In this document: positions 62,658-64,000 of the stretch, piece by piece
Layout: the number at the start of each line of letters is the position of its first letter
Position numbering within the stretch: position 1 is the first letter of the stretch
DNA from: Klebsormidium nitens
Taxonomy: Eukaryota; Streptophyta; Klebsormidiophyceae; Klebsormidiales; Klebsormidiaceae
NCBI GenBank assembly: GCA_000708835.1
Contig: DF236987.1
Span: forward strand, 62,001-126,000
Reading direction: 5' to 3'
Length of the DNA: 64,000 nt
Translations under genes and position numbers: made by a program
Notes under the pieces: model-generated
Seen by the model: the letters and a program-made list of their open reading frames with translations, nothing else
Databases searched by the model: none
What the model was told of the DNA's origin: nothing

Positions 62658-62975
62658 TCACTCAGCGCGCACGATGAGGACCTCCTGCAACTCGCTCAGC
62701 TGCCGCCGCTCTAATTCGGCCGAGATCAACGCCTTCTTCTCTGCGACTGGCGCATTGCGCTTGGACAGGGCCAGGGGGCTCTCGCTGCGACTTTCCCCTC
62801 CCTCTACTTCCTCCTGCGCCTGCGCCTGTGGATGCTCCCCCACATTCAAGGAACGACTGTCATCTTCTTCCTGTGCTGCCAGTAAAGAGAGCAGGCAAAC
62901 CTTGATTCCTAGACAGTGCACGACTATGTAAACTATGAGAATCATCCATCCCACCGTCTCCATGAAAGGTACCAT
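62658..62975 (-). CDS. Small predicted membrane protein, function unknown
   Basis: A 105-residue frame starts at an ATG at 62975. The first about 35 residues are strongly hydrophobic (WMILIVYIVVHCLGIKVCLLSLL), followed by an acidic, Gln/Glu-rich soluble tail with KKALISAELERRQLSELQE, probably helical. No family is recognised. The single-exon frame and the contrast between a clear membrane segment and a charged tail suggest real coding, but it could also be one exon of a larger gene or chance. Confidence 0.4.
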   Translation of the reverse strand: MVPFMETVGWMILIVYIVVHCLGIKVCLLSLLAAQEEDDSRSLNVGEHPQAQAQEEVEGGESRSESPLALSKRNAPVAEKKALISAELERRQLSELQEVLIVRAE

Positions 62976-64000
62976 CTCGAGACACTGGAGTGGCTCTTTC
63001 TATCCAGCTCGTGTTCCTTTTGTCAGCCGCGCTGAAAAGGGTCTGTTGACACTGGTCGACTCTTCGAAAGCTTTCAAATCAGATGTATAGCTGATTGCGC
63101 TGCAGCAGCCCGCGCAATTCTTTTTATGCAGGCAAGATGACCGTTCATTTCAAAATTCTTCACGCTTCCTCCGATGCTGCAGGAAAGCAGACAGCACTTG
63201 CGAAGCTTGGAACCCTTTGAATGACAGTAGGAGAGTACGGAGGACAGTTTGCAGACAGCAGAAATCCGTCGTATCTGCCGTCTCTCCTTGACCAGGAGCT
63301 TGACCGTTCCACTTCCAGGTCGTTGACACAGATTCTCTCGTTCTCAATCACATTAATCTTCTTCTCGGTGGAACAGGCGTATGCATGCTCGAAGTGAGCT
63401 CCCAACGGTTGCGCATGCAGAATAGCACAACTGAGCTCCCAACTCGTAGCGCGCTGACGCTGACGACAGCAGTACATAATCAGCCTAAATTATAATCAGC
63501 CCTCAAAAGATTTATGTTGTTTAATAGCCACTCGAGAAGCCTCAATTAGCTCTGAGTTATTATGATTTGCCACAGCTCAATCCCAGGACGCAGCTAGGAG
63601 CTAGGTTGATGGTTGGGTTTCTGACCATTTGACAATTCGGGAACTACGACTTTACTGCTACAGATGAATTTCAAGCTGATAAGATCTTATATCCAAAGTA
63701 GCAGTTCGGATTACTTGAATCATTGTCAGATTTTGTCGTCGGATGTTGTTGACATGTGCTCGTCGGTACGACGCGTGTCAAAGAATCAGACCTTTAACTA
63801 GAGATCCTTTCACGCACTATTAAAACTCAGTAGGCTGGAGCCCCAGCACCAGCGCGGAAATACCGGTAATACTCGTGTGACATAACGGGCGTGACCTAAG
63901 ATACGAGCTACCCGGGCACTTCAAACTAAAATCCTAACCCGAATATTTACCCGCTCCGCACCCCAACCCACCCCTAACCACCATACCAACCGCACCCGTC
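62976..64000. other. Terminal intergenic region
   Basis: No supported gene. Frames on the minus strand at 63150-63480 have no family motif. The last 70 bases are C-rich with several CCTAAC-like words, but not a regular telomere repeat. Confidence 0.45.

Noticed and set aside
63900-64000. Telomere at the right end
   Set aside because: CCTAAC-like words occur but are irregular, with no run of a fixed 7-base repeat.

Overview
The window is nuclear DNA from a photosynthetic eukaryote, most likely a streptophyte green alga (Klebsormidium-like; the genus is an inference). Four things point there. Almost every gene is split by GT-AG introns whose acceptors mostly end in TGCAG. Exons are GC-rich and introns run from about 100 to 1500 bp. 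Several proteins carry plastid-transit-like N-termini. The gene set includes plant-type argininosuccinate lyase, an AHK1-type osmosensing hybrid histidine kinase, FIGL1, a plant 5-formyl-THF cyclo-ligase-like protein and a GT31 glycosyltransferase. No bacterial operon, CRISPR array, rRNA or tRNA was seen. Exon boundaries were worked out by hand from splice motifs, reading phase and family knowledge; where phases sum correctly this is stated.

Layout. 1.9-8.1 kb (+): argininosuccinate lyase, 10 exons, last step of arginine synthesis. 9.8-10.7 kb (-): intronless GT31 glycosyltransferase with a cluster of GCCGAC words upstream. 12.9-19.5 kb (+): a Crinkler (CRN/CR)-like gene, with a zinc-knuckle exon, a tandemly duplicated two-exon cassette, a P-loop NTPase and a PD-(D/E)XK nuclease domain that lies beyond an in-frame stop. 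22.6-30.0 kb (-): class 3 (sn1-DAG-lipase-like) lipase, 10 exons, four of which have a decayed partial copy in the neighbouring intron. 30.5-35.2 kb (+): 5-FCL-like protein, divergent from the lipase. 38.3-47.2 kb (-): AHK1-type osmosensor kinase, 13 exons, 1444 aa. About 50.3-54.4 kb (-): MltB-like lytic transglycosylase. 55.1-61.6 kb (+): FIGL1 AAA ATPase, 16 exons, 681 aa, divergent from the transglycosylase across a 696-bp spacer with two E2F consensus sites. 62.7-63.0 kb (-): a small predicted membrane protein.

The genes are mostly unrelated housekeeping or signalling genes, as is usual for a nuclear genome. Three points stand out: the CRN-like NTPase/nuclease gene; a bacterial-type peptidoglycan-cleaving enzyme, which fits the idea of a residual plastid wall; and local duplication at every scale, from 14-31 bp tandem pairs through single-exon echoes to an 0.83-kb exon cassette.
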